Assembly (NCBI GenBank): GCA_031769625.1
Contig: JAUIMM010002330.1
Span: forward strand, 213,501 to 277,500
Direction: 5' to 3'
Source of the DNA: Taudactylus pleione
Lineage: Eukaryota > Chordata > Amphibia > Anura > Myobatrachidae
Length of the DNA stretch: 64,000 bases
The notes under the pieces are model-generated. The model made no database searches, was not told the DNA's origin, and was given only the letters and a program-made list of their open reading frames with translations. Within the stretch, counting starts at the first letter, position 1. Every line of letters starts with the position of its first letter. The position numbers and the translations under genes were made by a program. Positions 12,228-25,139 of this stretch are shown here, piece by piece.

Positions 12228-15200
12228 AGAGAGTCCACAGCAGCTATTGGAAATACTCTTAATAGAGTGACCACAGCAGCTATCAGAGATGCTCTTAATA
12301 GAGTGACTGCAGTAGCTATCGGAGATGCTTGACCACAGCAGCTATCAGAGATGCTCTTCATAGAGTGACTGCAGCAGCTATTGGAAATGCTCTTAATAGA
12401 GTGACCACAGCAGCTGTCAGAGATGCTCTTAACAGAGTGACCACAGCAGCTATCAGAGATGCTCTTAATAGAGTTATTAGAGCAGCTATTGGCAGCGCTC
12501 TTAATAGAGTGACTGCAGCAGCTATCAGAGAATCTCTTAATAGAAAGACCACAGCAGCTATCAGAGACTCTCTTAATAGAGTGACTGCAGCAGCTATCGG
12601 AGATGCTCTTAATAGAGTGACCACAGCAGCTATCAGAGATGCTCTTAATAGAGTGACCACAGCAGCTATCAGAGATGCTCTTCATAGAGTGACTGCAGCA
12701 GCTATTGGAAATGTTCTTAATAGAGTGACCACAGCAGCTATCGGAGATGCTCTTCATAGAGTGATTGCAGCAGCTATCAGAGATGCTCTTAACAGAGTGA
12801 CCACAGCAGATATCAGAGATGCTCTTCATAGAGTAACTGCAGCAGCTATCAGAGATGCTCTTAATAGAGTGACTGCAGCAGCTATCGGAGATGTTCTTAA
12901 TAGAGTGACATCAGCAGCTAATGGAGACACTCTTAATAGAGTGACTGCAGTAGCTATCGGAGACGCTCTTCATAGAGTGATTGCAGCAGCTATCAGAGAC
13001 TTTCTTAATAGAGTGACCACAGCAGCTATCAGAGATGCTCTTCATAGAGTGACTGCAGCAGCTATCAGAGACTCTCTTAATAAAGTGACCACAGCAGATA
13101 TCAGAGATGCACTTCATAGAGTAACTGCAGCAGCTATCAGAGACACTCTTAATAGAGTGACTGCAGTAGCTATCGGAGACGCTCTTCATAGAGTGACCAT
13201 AGCAGCTATCACAGATGCTCTTAATAGAGTTACCACAGCAGCTATCACAGATGCTCTTAATAGAGTTACCACAGCAGCTATCGGAGACACTCTTAATAGA
13301 GTGATTGCAGCAGCTATCGGAGATGCTTTTAATAGAGTTACCATAGCAGCTATCAGAGATGCTATGAATAGAGTGACTACAGCAGTTAATGAAGACGCTC
13401 TTAATAGAGTGACCACAGCAGCTATAAGAGATGCTCTTAATAGAGTGACTGCAGCAGCTATCAGGGACACTCTTCAAAGAGTGACCATAGCAGCTATTGG
13501 AGATGCTCTTCATAGAGTGACCATAGCAGCTATTGGAGATGCTCTTAAGTAAGTGGCCACAGCAGCTATCAGAGACACTCTTAATAGAGTGACCACAGCA
13601 GCTATTGGAGATGCTCTTAATAGAGTGACCACAGCAGCTATCAGAGATGCTCTTCATAGAGTGACTGCAGCAGCTATCGGAGATGCTCTTAATAGAGTGA
13701 CCACAGCAGCTATCAGAGATGCTCTTAACAGAGTGACCACAGCAGCTATCAGAGATGCTCTTCATAGAGTGACTGCAGCAGCTATTGGAAATGCTCTTAA
13801 TAGAGTGACCACAGCAGCTATCGGAGATGCTCTTCATAGAGTGACTGCAGCAGCTATCGGAGATGCTCTTAATAGAGTGACCACAGCAGCTATCAGAGAT
13901 GCTCTTAACAGAGTGACCACAGCAGCTATCAGAGATGCTCTTCATAGAGTGACTGCAGCAGCTATTGGAAATGCTCTTAATAGAGTGACCACAGCAGCTA
14001 TCGGAGATGCTCTTCATAGAGTGACTGCAGCAGCTATTGGAGATGCTCTTCATAGAGTGACTGCAGCAGCTATCAGAGATGCTCTTAACAGAGTGACCAC
14101 AGCAGCTATCAGAGATGCTCTTAACAGAGTGACCACAGCAGCTATCAGAGATGCTCTTCATAGAGTTATTAGAGCAGCTATAGGCAGCGCTCTTAATAGA
14201 GTGACTGCAGCAGCTATCAGAGACACTCTTAATAGAGTGACAACAGCAGCTATCAGAGATGCTCTTAATAGAGTGACCACAGCAGCTATCAGAGATGCTC
14301 TTAATAGAGTGACTGCCACAGCTATCGGAGATGCTCTTAATAGAGTGACCACAGCAGCTATCAGAGATGCTCTTAATAGAGTGACTGCAGCAGCTATTGG
14401 AGATGCTCTTCATAGAGTGACTGCAGCAGCTATCAGAGATGCTCTTAACAGAGTGACCACAGCAGCTATCAGAGATGCTCTTAACAGAGTTACTAGAGCA
14501 GCTATTGGCATTGCTCTTAATAGAGTGACTGCAGCAGCTATCAGAGACTCTCTTAATAGAGTGACCACAGCAGCTATCAGAGATGCTCTTAATAAAGTGA
14601 CCACAGCAGCTATCAGAGATGCTCTTAATAGAGTGACCACAGCAGCTATCAGAGATGCTCTTAATAGAGTGACCACAGCAGCTATCATAGATGCTCTTCA
14701 TAGAGTGACTGCAGCAGCTATTGGAAATGCTCGGAGATGCTCTTCATAGAGTGACTGCAGCAGCTATCAGAGATGCTCTTAACAGAGTGACTGCAGCAGC
14801 TATCAGAGATGCTCTTAATAGAGTTATTAGAGCAGCTATTGGCAGCACTCTTAATAGAGTGACTGCAGCAGCTATCAGAGACTTTCTTAATAGAGTGACC
14901 ACAGCAGCTATCAGAGATGCTCTTCATAGAGTGACTGCAGCAGCTATCAGAGACTCTCTTAATAAAGTCACCACAGCAGATATCAGAGATGCTCTTCATA
15001 TAGTAACTGCAGCAGCTTTCAGAGATGCTCTTCATAGAGTGACTGCAGCAGCTATCAGAGATGTTCTTAATAGAGTGACAGCAGCAGCTATCAGAGACAC
15101 TCTTAATAGAGTGACTGCAGTAGCTATCGGAGACGCTCTTCATAGAATGATTGCAGCAGCTATCGAAGACGCTCTTAATAGAGTGACCATAGCAGCTATC

Positions 15201-16562
15201 ACAGATGCTCTTAATAGAGTTACCACAGCAGCTATCACAGATGCTCTTAATAGAGTTACCACAGCAGCTATCAGAGACACTCTTAATAGAGTGATTGCAG
15301 CAGCTATCGGAGATGATTTTAATAGAGTTACCATAGAAGCTATCAGAGATGCTATTAATAGAGTGGCTATACCAGCTATTGAAGACGCTCTAAATAGAGT
15401 TCCCACAGCAGCTATAAGAGATGCTCTTCATAGAGTGACCATAGCAGCTATTGGAGACGCTCTTCATAGAGTGACCATAGCAGCTATTGGAGATGCTCTT
15501 AATTAAGTGGCCGCAGCAGCTATCAGAGACACTCTTAATAGAGTGACGACAGCAGCTATCAGAGATGCTCTTAATAGAGTGACTGCAGCAGCTATTGCAG
15601 ATGCTCTTAATAGAGTGACCACAGCAGATATCAGAGATGCTCTTCATAGAGTGACCATAGCAGCTATCAGAGACGCTCTTAATAGAATGACTGCAGCAGC
15701 TAAAATATCAGGGACACTCTTAATAGAGTGACTACAGCAGCTATAAGAGATGCTCTTAATAGAGTGACTGCAGCAGCTATCAGGGATGCTTTTCATAAAG
15801 TGACCATAGCAGCTATTGGAGACGCTCTTCATAGAGTGACCATAGCAGCTATTGGAGATGCTCTTAATTAAGTGACCACAGCAGCTATCAGAGACACTCT
15901 TAATAGAGTGACCACAGCAGCTATCAGAGATGCTCTTAATAGAGTGACTGCAGCAGCTATTGCAGATGCTCTTAATAGAGTGACCACAGCAGATATCAGA
16001 GATGCTCTTCATAGAGTGACCATAGCAGCTATCAGAGACGCTCTTAATAGAGTGACTGCAGCAGCTAAAATATCAGGGACACTCTTAATAGAGTGACCAT
16101 AGCAGCTATCAGAGATGCTCTTAATAGAGTGACTGCAGCAGCTATCAGGGACGCTTTTCATAAAGTGACCATAGCAGCTATTGGAGATGCTCTTAATTAA
16201 GTGACCGCAGCAGCTATCAGAGACGCTCTTAATAGAGTGACCACAGCAGCTATCAGAGACGCTCTTAATAGAGTGACCACAGCAGCTATCAGAGACGCTC
16301 TTAATAGAGTGACTGCAGCAGCAAAAATATCAGGGACACTCTTAATAGAGTGACTGCAGCAGCTATCGCAGATGCTCTTAATTGAGTGACTGCAGCAGCT
16401 ATCAGAGACGCTCTTAATAGAGTGACTGCAGCAGCTATTTCAGATGCTCTTAATAGAGTGACTGCAGCAGGTATCAGAGGCGCTCTTAATAGAGTGACCA
16501 CAGTAGCTATCAGAGACACTCTTAATAGAGAGACCACAGCAGTTATTGGAGATGCTCTTCAT
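12228..16562. repeat. 36-bp minisatellite array, about 120 monomers
   Basis: The monomer is gtgaccacagcagctatcag followed by agatgctcttaataga, repeated head to tail. Twelve codons per unit keep frames open: plus-strand frames of 407 and 398 aa read VTTAAIRDALNR repeats, and a minus frame of 596 aa reads SISDSCCGHSIK repeats. Neither has a credible start context, unique domain or non-repeat ends, so I do not call a gene. Higher-order duplication is visible: 13681-13860 is repeated almost exactly at 13861-14040 (180 bp, five monomers), and a block at about 15507 recurs about 365 bp later near 15872, each with a shortened monomer (gcagcagctaaaatatcagg). Confidence 0.96.
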
Positions 16563-17090
16563 ACATCAGGGGAATAACTAATGCAAAAATCCTTGATAAC
16601 AGCAGTTTTCTGAGGATTTTCCACGAAACGAACTGATTCTGCATCGCAGGCAAAGAGATCCAAACCACCTCTCCTTCCCATACTTAGAATCTCATGGAGC
16701 TCTACATACTCGCCCATGACACTCGCAGGACACTCCCACACGTCAGGGTTGGTTCTGTGCACTGAAATTATTGCCGCTCCAAAACACCCGATTTTACGGA
16801 AAGACCGACCCAGCCAAGTTAAGGAATAGGACAGACATAAACCAAAATGCTTAGATTTGCATCTGTTCATGCACTATATGCAAAAGCTCACCATTTGCAT
16901 CCAACTCAGAATTAGGTTTAAAGGGGGCAAACCAATTAGGTGCGAGTTGGTTTGTATGAGCTGTTTCCAGGCATACTCGCATGCGAACTGCATTGCAATC
17001 GAATTCCAAACTCACATTTTTTTTTCTACAGGAAACTCACGTTTTTTGTGTGCACCTCCCTGAGGGTGTGAAAAGGGGGTGTGGATTAGC
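16563..17090. other. No gene seen; possible MITE fragment
   Basis: Nothing coding is supported. The stretch 16855-17060 (catttgcatccaactcagaa, ccaattaggtgcgagttggt) resembles a dispersed-repeat fragment with short internal symmetry, but I cannot set its ends. Confidence 0.4.
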
Positions 17091-17480
17091 GCATCGACAA
17101 TATAAAGTTAGACAATGAATAGATCAACAACGTTAGTTCTTTTGGGTCATTAGATCATCAATTATAAGATCTAAAGTAACAAGAGATCGACAATGTTGTT
17201 ATCGTCTATGACACTAGATCAATATTTGAAACATCGAATGCATATGTTAGACATAGTAACTTGCCCGACAATAATTTGATAAACTCAATAGTGATAAGAC
17301 ATTGATGACATCGACAATGAAGAGATCGACACATGGAAGAACTCCAATCAGGAGGTCGACATTTTGCTTATATCCATTTGATAGATCGACAATGTTGAGA
17401 TAGACACAGGATAGATCGACGTTATTAATTCATATAGTGATAAGATCGATAATGAAGAGATCGACACAGGACAAATCGAC
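17091..17480. repeat. Degenerate GATCGAC-motif cluster
   Basis: Within about 390 bp the motif atcgacaatg, gatcgacaca or a near variant occurs about ten times at irregular spacing (for example near 17091, 17193, 17308, 17320, 17384, 17414 and 17455) in A+T-rich DNA. This looks like an old, decayed tandem array; no fixed period remains. Confidence 0.6.
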
Positions 17481-17525
17481 ATGCAGCTGCTAATCCAGAT
17501 CTAGATGCAGCTGCAAAAATGAAGT

Positions 17526-17900
17526 GCAAGCACCTACCCCTAAGTGCCAGCACCCGTCCTCTAAGTGCCAGGACCCATCCTCTAAGTGCCAGGACCCATC
17601 CTCTAAGTGCCAGGACCCATCCCCTAAGTGAAAGCACCCATCATCTAACTGCCAGCACCCATCCTCTAAGTGCCAGCACCCATCCCCTAAGTGCCAGGAC
17701 CCATCCTCTAAGTGCCAGGATCCATCCCCTAAGTGCCAGGACCCATCCTTTAAGTGCCAGGACCCATCCCCTAAGTGCCAGGACCCATCCCCTAAGTGCC
17801 AGGACCCATCCTCTAAGTGCCAGCACCCATCCCCTAAGTGCCAGGACCCATCCCCTAAGTGCCAGGACCCATCATCTAACTGCCAGCACCCATCCCCTAG
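17526..17900. repeat. 21-bp minisatellite, about 18 copies
   Basis: The unit is gacccatcctctaagtgcca plus g, with variants cccctaag and gcaccc. The period of seven codons gives a 146-aa plus frame of THPLSAR repeats and matching minus frames. It is a simple minisatellite, not a gene. Confidence 0.93.
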
Positions 17901-18600
17901 GCCTCCTCCTCTCCAGACTCCCCAAAAATGCCTGTTTAAGCCTACACTCTGCCGTCTGATCCTGCCTGTGTAAGACTAGACGCAGTCTCACCCTGGACAC
18001 CCCTCGACATTGCAAACCGCGGCAATTCATGGAATCCAAAGCTAAATTAACACAACAAAGTGGGAGGTGATATATCAAAAATATCTATTACTAATTAAAA
18101 AAATATTTCAGATGTGCTGCTGCCACCACGTATAGTAGGAGCGAATTCTATAAAACAACTGGAAAAAACTATTCTCATAGGGAGCGCTGTCACTTGTAGG
18201 GAAGATGGTTTAAAGATAATCAATACAGAACTAATTTAAAAAAAATAAAGAAAGATATATAGAGAAATCAAATAATCACTAAATATCTATCACATAGTAA
18301 CAATATGACCAACAAATAGAATGAAAAGAATAAAAGTTCAGTAAATAATGACTTAGTAATGGGGCCCCAACATCTTAGCAATGACGCCTTGGTAACAATT
18401 GATACTTTGTATCTCAACTCAGGTTGTTACAATTGCAACATAATGTCCTTACTCATATGTTAGGACTTCACAGTGACCCTGGTATAATGATGCACAAATA
18501 CAGTATATTAGGAACCTACAGTGGTTAATGCAGGAACTTATATTCTTTCTGAAGTTGGCGTGTCATCTTACACAGGTAATGTCATCATTTGAATGTTTAA
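17901..18600. other. No gene seen; A+T-rich unique sequence
   Basis: A short GC-rich start (cctcctcctctccagactcc) is followed by A+T-rich DNA with no supported frame or clear repeat. Nothing further can be called. Confidence 0.45.
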
Positions 18601-20165
18601 GGCTGGTCCATAATTAGGCTTGTGAGCCAGGTGCTCACGTACAAAGCAGACATGCCCTGTGGGCTGAACTAGACGCCTCCACCTACGATCACCCCCTTGC
18701 CTCTCATTTATGCTGCCTGCTGCAATGTATACCAGTAGCGGTGCATTGGGCTCCTTCTTTGCCGGGCGCACTGCTAATAACACACATTCCAGTGGGCAGC
18801 GCTGCAGCTGGCTGCCCCCTGTGCCCTGCCCCACCCCAATCTTCATGTGCAGGGTGAGACATCATGACGTCTCATCCAGTCCCACTGTTCGTCGATGAGC
18901 CATTGCTTCGTCATTAGGTGGGGTAGGCTAGTACTTTTGCAGTGTGTGGCATAATGATTAAGTGGGGTCATAACAGGCACGCACAGAGGTGGGGTTTCTG
19001 AGTACCCAGAAACCCCCCCTGGCCGCCGATCACTAAGTGTAGTTTGGTCTGCACTAGACACTAAGGTACACACCACCGCTGGCACCGGGTAGTACTCTCG
19101 TACTACCCGGCGGCAGTGTGTTTATTTTAACAGGCAATGAGAGTCAGACAGACTCTCATTGGCTGCTGCGTCCACAGAGGGAGTTGGCTGGAACTCACTT
19201 ATGAGCTCCGCCTTCCGGCTCCCCCTGCAGCAGGTGAGGAGCCGGGGCCGGGAGGAGCAGACAGCGGCGGTCGAGGCAGGAGGTGGGATTCAGGTAAGTT
19301 TTTTGGTAGTGTAGCATGGCACTAACACTGGCACTGCAAAGGTGGAGCACTAAAGGGGGCACTGCATGGAGAGGGCCACTACTGGTGGCACTGTATAGAG
19401 GGGTGGCCACTAATGGTGGCACTGTATATGGGGGTCTACTATTGTGGGCACTGAATAGGGGGGCACTACTTGGGCCACTGAATTGGGGGGTGGTCCATTG
19501 TGGGAGCATTGAATAGGGGAACTACTATTTGGGGCACTATATACGGGGCACTACTGTGGATACCACATAGGGTGGACCACTATTGGTGGCACTATATAAG
19601 GGGCACTACTGTGAGGACTACTACTGGGTGCACTACTGTGGGTACCACATAGGGTGGACCACTAATGGTGGCACTATATAAGGGGCACCACTATGGGGAC
19701 TACTACTGGGTGCACTACTGTGGGTACCACATAGGGTGGACCACTAATGGTGGCACTATATACAGGGCACTACTGTGAGGACTACTACTGGGTGCACTAC
19801 TGTGGGTACCACATAGGGTGGACCACTAATGGTGGCACTATATACGGGGCACTACTGTGAGGACTACTACTGGGTGCACTACTGTGGATACCACATAGGG
19901 TGGACCACTATTGGTGGCACTATATAAGGGGCACTACTGTGAGGACTACTACTGTGAGGACTACTACTGGGTGCACTACTGTGGATACCACATAGGGTGG
20001 ACTACTATTTGGGACACTATATAAGGGGCAATACTGTGAGGACTACTACTGGGTGCACTACTCTGGGTACCACATAGGGTGGACCACTAATGGTGGCACT
20101 ATATAAGCGGCACTACTGTAGGCACTATATAAGGGTAATTACTGCGGACACTGCAAAAGGGGGGA
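18600..20165. mobile_element. Dispersed non-autonomous element with an expanded internal minisatellite
   Basis: The order of parts matches the 21920-22461 element: a GC-rich block with ccggctccccctgcagcagg and cgaggcaggaggtgggattc, then aggtaagtttttt, then repeats of ggcacta and actactg type. A segment near 18978 (gaggtggggtttctgagtac) also resembles the partial element at 63749. The shared architecture suggests one family whose ggcactac-rich tail has expanded here. The ends are approximate; no coding frame. Confidence 0.5.
19545..20145. repeat. 82-bp tandem repeat, about 7 copies
   Basis: The landmark taccacatagggtgga recurs near 19564, 19644, 19728, 19810, 19892, 19989 and 20071, giving a period of 80-82 bp except one of about 97 bp caused by an extra ctgtgaggactacta segment. 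A looser ggcactac-type repeat leads into it from about 19320. Confidence 0.9.
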
Positions 20166-21296
20166 TCACTACTGGGGGGAGGGGGGATCTTAACTAAATG
20201 ATGCTGGCTTTATTTGCCTGCTTCATTAATGTTTTCTAGTGATAGGGGTGTGTGTGTGTGTATGTGTGTGTCAGTTAGGCAGTGTGTGTACCCCGTCATA
20301 GGCTGAGTGGTATGTTTGAATGTAGGGTTCCTAAATCCTGTGTAAGCTGTTTCTGTCCATCTGTCTGTCTGTCTGCGTATCTATTTGTGGCTAGATGTAT
20401 TTCCTTTGTTTCGGTAACCAATGATTTGGAAACCCCCCTTTTAGAATCCTGCTTTTGCCCCTGCATTATGTGAAAGGGGGTGTGGGCTTTGTACTTTTGT
20501 ACATCTGGGCATAATGCATAAAGGGGGAATTAAGAGAATTTGTACTGTTTGGCATAATGTGAATAAGGCGCACTACTGTTTGGCGTGATGTAAATTGTTT
20601 TTATTTAGTATGTTTATGAGCTTCCTAATGAAATCAGCCTCTTTTTTCCTGCTACCTGCAGTGCGCACTGTCTATGTTCACGATATGCGTGGGACCAGCA
20701 ATGCTCTTTCGGCCACAGGGTAACAAAATGTCTAGTTACGGTTCTAGTTCAAGGAATGAGCATCCATAGGCAAATGTAGGTAGCATGTAAACAGTATGCC
20801 ATCTCTGCCACATCCTATTACTCACAGTATCTGCACGTGTGCTTAGCTATCATCAGTCTCTCTGTTCTTACAGTAGGGATGGGAGGGGTGCTGGCATGTG
20901 GATTGCATCCATCCTGATTGTGATGTGAATGGTGTATATAAAATGCAGTTGTGTCATAAGGGAGATGCATTTGTGTTTGTTGCACCCGAGTGTCACCCTC
21001 TAAGAGGTGCCACCAAAGTGCCAACTTCTCCTCAGTGACAGGAGCCATGTCCCACACAGGATCATTTCGTGCAGCTTTCATCCCATGACACGAGAGGTAG
21101 CCGACACTGCACACAGACTGATCCCTTGTGGGTAGTGTGAATCTTCGGGATGGATAGAGTGAATAAAATGGCTTTATGTGACAAATTATATCATTTCTGA
21201 TGGTTTTTATCGAATACTGAATGCATTATTAAATAGAATTGATTTTGTTAAAAAAAATTTTTTTGTTTTTCTGTTCCCTAAATTTTCATTTTCAAG
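20166..21296. other. No gene seen; GT microsatellite and dispersed-repeat fragment
   Basis: Contains a (gt)n tract at about 20247-20272. A segment at about 20985-21060 (gcacccgagtgtcaccctct, caccaaagtgcc, caggagcc) matches the order of words at 28462-28540 and so belongs to the same dispersed family. The rest shows nothing callable. Confidence 0.5.
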
Positions 21297-21919
21297 ATGT
21301 CAAAGGAGCATAAGGAACAACCCTCAGGTACACTTTCCCAGGATAAAGAACCGTCGTAGACTCCAAGGAGCCACAGTGAAGGTTCTCAAGAGGACGAGGA
21401 CTCACAAGAAGAAGGCAGCAGCTGGAGGGCACCAAATTTCACAGACGATGAAACAGAAACTCTAATCGACCAGGTCATTTTCAAGACCCGTCATCTCTTT
21501 GGTGCTGAATCTCATAATGTCCATCATAAGTTTAAAAAAATCAATCTGGGAAGAAATTTCAAAGAGCGTTTCCAAAATGAGGGGTATTGAACGTAGTGCG
21601 GAGAGCTGTAACAAGAGGCCTAGGGACTGTAAGAGGCGAATGAATGAAAAAATCCAATCCAGACACAAACTTCAGAAAGATTGGGAGAAGAAGTTGAAAC
21701 AACACTTTCAAATGGTACAAGATGCCGAAATACCAAGCACTAGTGGACAAGGTATACTTTTGGAATGTTTTTTGGGGGGAGAATACTGAGGGGTCTATGT
21801 TCTAATCCCTTGAGAGAGATTTCTAGTGAATGTATTTAAATCAACCCCAAATTTTCTTATTTTGCCAAAGTGGATATATTCATTTAATATTTAATATTAG
21901 TTAATATGTATATCCAGCA

Positions 21920-22461
21920 CAGTGCCATAGGGAGGCTCCAAGCCGGACACCTGCTGAGACTTTATTACCAGTGGGCGCCCAGTTCCTTCTCTGCAGTGCA
22001 GCAGTAGCCGGAGGCTGGAGTTCTCTCCTGAACTGCAGTTCCTGGCTCTCCCCACGGCCACTATGAGAGAGACTCCTTGACGTCTCTCCCATAGTTCTGA
22101 CGAGCAGGCGGGCGGACCGTACCGCGGTGGATGTAGGAGCGGGGATTAAGGTAAGGAATGTTTTTTTTTTTTTGCTGTAAGCGGCACTACAGGGGCATTA
22201 CTATGGGGGCATTACTATATGGGACTACTACAGGGGCATTACTATATGGGCATTACTATATGGGCACTACTACAAGGGCATTACTATATGGGCACTAATA
22301 CAGGGGTATTACTTCAGGGGGCATTACTATAGGTGCACTGCTGAAGGGGCCATTACTATAGGGGCACTGCTGCATGGGGCATTACTATGATGGAATTACA
22401 GGGGGGGGGTGCCAAATTACTGTCTTTTCCCGGGTGGCAAAAATCCTAGTTTTGGCCCTGC
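21920..22461. mobile_element. hAT-like non-autonomous element inside the first intron
   Basis: It opens cagtgccatagggagg and closes with the complement of cagggccaaaactagg, 12 of 16 matching as inverted ends. CAG...CTG termini fit hAT elements. The interior holds a GC-rich block, aaggtaaggaatg, and then a decayed 20-25-bp repeat (ggcattactatatggg and gcactactac) at 22185-22395, the same plan as 18600-20165. I could not find a matching 8-bp target duplication. Confidence 0.5.
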
Positions 22462-23498
22462 ATCACCCTTTAATTCTGTGGCCTATGCAAAGGGTATGAC
22501 ACAAAACATCAGAAGTGACGAGTCTTAAAAATGAAAACACTATGCATTCTAGATTAAAAGTGAAAACACAATTAATTTAGGATGCAGTTATTAAAGTACT
22601 GCAGCTGGGAGAATTTTATTATCAAAATAAGGGAGATTTTTCTTTAAAGCTGATATCTATATTAGAACTACAGTTATGATATTTTGGGACCACTCGGAGT
22701 TGGTTATTGCGTTTGTTTTAACAACAGAAATACACAGTTGTGTGTAGTAAATTATGGGTTATATTATCTAAGATAAAATCTTTAGATTTGAATTACAGTT
22801 ACATTACTCTGTTTTCACAAGGGGATATTCAATTGTATCTGCATAATTATATATCCATGCTACATAAATGTTAAATTCAAACATTAAGTTTAATAATATG
22901 TGATCAGATTTTTTTGTGTTAATTGTCCTCTAAGTGTGTTATTGTATGTTGATAGGTAGTTATCCCTTTGCATAATGCCGCTCATTTTCATGTGACTATT
23001 CAAACTAATTAACTTAATTAATTAAGTAAAATAATCCCAGTAATATTCACACTATTGCTTTATTGTAATTTAACAGACTTTAGCACAGTCATACTGTAGA
23101 AAAATGTTAATAACGTCAAACGCAATGGAAAGGTCTTCTTACCTCATATTGAATAAATTATATAAAGTTTCTAAATGCAAGTATCGCTGTCTAATTAATA
23201 TATTATATATTATTCACAAGAAAATCACAATATTTCCAATAAAATTATTAAAAATTGGATTTCAGGCGTTTTTTTGGTTTTAAAATAATATACCTCACCA
23301 TTTTATTCTGTGAGCAATTACTGTATTCCATATACCTACAATTGCACCAAGGCAACTATGGTTATCCTGGAAAACATTTTTAAAATTGATTTTAATGTGT
23401 ATATAATTTTATCTTAATTGGTTTATTGATCTTTACTAACAATTACACCTAACAAATAATATATAAACCATTTATTTATACATATGTTATCTCCACAG
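22462..23498. other. A+T-rich intron-like stretch
   Basis: Very A+T-rich with no frame, lying between putative exons 1 and 2 of the Myb/SANT-like relic. It ends with a pyrimidine-containing acceptor, ttatctccacag. Nothing else is recognisable. Confidence 0.5.
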
Positions 23499-24269
23499 AC
23501 CCACATGTTCCACAACAAGCTTCAATTACAAACAAGGATCTTCAAGTGGATGAGTTGCAGGGTACTGATCAAAGGTGGACAGATGATATCCAGTGGATAA
23601 AAAATACTTTGACCCAGGTGCTGCATATAGTAGAAAATATTATAAAGACGCAGACGCAACATAGCAAATTGATAATCAACCTGGCCCACCACTTTGACCA
23701 GCTTGCAGCATCTCAGAACGTGTCATCCTTATTCTATCAACAGGTTTAGCAGCGTCTACAGCATATGTTGCTTTATCAATAAGAATCAAACACAAACACA
23801 CGCACGATATATATGTGTCTGCAGGTTTTGACTGAAGAAAGCCTAACATTGTCCACTACTGAAACTCATGTCTCAGGAAACAGTGTTGAAGGAGGTCCAC
23901 CAGGAGACAGCAGTCAACATGGACCAACAGTATCCAGCGTTGAACGTGGAATATCAGGAAACAGCGCTGAAGCTGTAATTTCAGAATCCAGAGGTCACGC
24001 ATGCATAGACGGGACAATGGGAAGCAGGTACATAATGCAACTACAGAAGATTATAACCACGGGGACAACTACTTATCGGAGCAGCTGTTTCCTTACAGGA
24101 GCAATGCTGAATTGCTCTGGTGTCACTTCCCCCCCCCCCTGTGAGTTGGAGATTTAAGTATCCCTTGCAGCGAGTTCAAAAATGTATCATCGGAGGCCAT
24201 ACGGCCTTCGATAATGAATAAGCCCCGTAGTGTTATAAATAAAGTGAGAGAGAGTAACAGACAGACAGA

Positions 24270-25139
24270 GGGCTCTATTTATTATCATTATTTTTACTAA
24301 AATAAAGTGATAAATGCTGTTTTGTGTTGTCACACCCCTTCTCACATTATTTTATTATCACCTATAGTTATTACAGGCCAATTGTAGTAGAATTTTGTAA
24401 AATTCTACTCCAAACCCTTAAGTTTCACTTTTTCTTAGTAATCAGATCGCATTTCCCATAATTGTAATGGGAAATGTGATCCGACCAGAGTTACTAAAAA
24501 TAAATTGTAAAAAAATACCGGGGGAAGCCCTGTGATCATAACGCCACCTGGAGGTGGCATTATCCAGGGTCTCCTCCAGGTTACCGGACTCCTGCTCCGC
24601 TATAACAGGCAGAGCAGAGCCCAGAGCCAGCCCCAGTGATCAGCTATGTGGTCTAAACAGATACACTGCAAAAAAATAAAAAATAGTAAAAAATAAATTA
24701 ACTTACCTGAGACCTGGGACCGGAGTTCCGGTCTCCGGTAATGTCCTCCCTCTGGTCAGCTGGTCTCCCATACTGCACTGCGGCCTGGTCATCACGTGAC
24801 CAGGTGCCAGTGCAGTGTGGGATATCAGCTGACTGGAGCCATGGAGGATGTCACCGGAGGCTGGATCATGCAGGTAAGTACAATTAAGGGAGGGGGGGGT
24901 CACGGGGGGGTCTGCGATCGTGGTGAGCAGGGCTTAGCGCTGGGGGCAGGGCTTAGCATCAGAGAGTAGCAGCCACGGCCGGTCGGCGTATGCGCGGGCA
25001 CTTGTCACGGTACTTTCTCGCAAGCGCTGTCCCTGTAAGGGATTTGTAGTGAATCCCTGTGATATTGGCAATGCGAATTCACTCAGTAATATCACACTAC
25101 AATATGCATTACAAATGCGGATTGTAGTAAATAGAGCCC
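24270..25139. mobile_element. MITE with GGGCTCTATTTA ends (870 bp)
   Basis: The left end gggctctatttattatcat and the right end gtagtaaatagagccc are inverted matches over the outer 12 bases. Both flanks are GA-rich (agtgagagagagt at about 24243 and again at 25140), suggesting insertion into a GA microsatellite, which hides any target duplication. The interior has inverted segments (cacgtgaccaggtgccag region) and no gene. Confidence 0.65.

Larger units (their letters stand above)
21297..24031 (+). pseudogene. Broken Myb/SANT-like DNA-binding protein gene of Harbinger type, three putative exons
   Basis: Exon 1 starts at ATG 21297 and encodes an acidic Ser/Glu-rich leader, then FTDDETETLIDQV, HLFG, KSIWEEISKSV, and CNKRPRDCKRRMNEKI. 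This spacing of Trp/Phe and the basic helix is typical of the Myb/SANT-like domain found in PIF/Harbinger accessory proteins and their host relatives (NAIF1 and MSANTD type). An in-frame TAG (21357-21359) and a frameshift at the A-run near 21532-21538 break it. A GT donor follows at about 21751 (ggacaag/gtatac). Exon 2 runs 23499-23746 after ttatctccacag and encodes a helical stretch (DIQWIKNTLTQVLHIVENI). Exon 3 runs about 23826-24031 after gtctgcag, is Ser/Gly-rich and ends at gcag/gtac. Such proteins bind transposon ends and help import the transposase; no transposase partner is seen nearby. Calling this one gene with these splice sites is inference. Confidence 0.62.

Noticed and set aside
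12329..14749. Alanine-rich repeat protein (VTTAAIRDALNR) of apolipoprotein-like or antifreeze-like style
   Set aside because: The amphipathic look comes from a 36-bp minisatellite that is also open in antisense; no signal peptide, unique ends or splice sites are seen.
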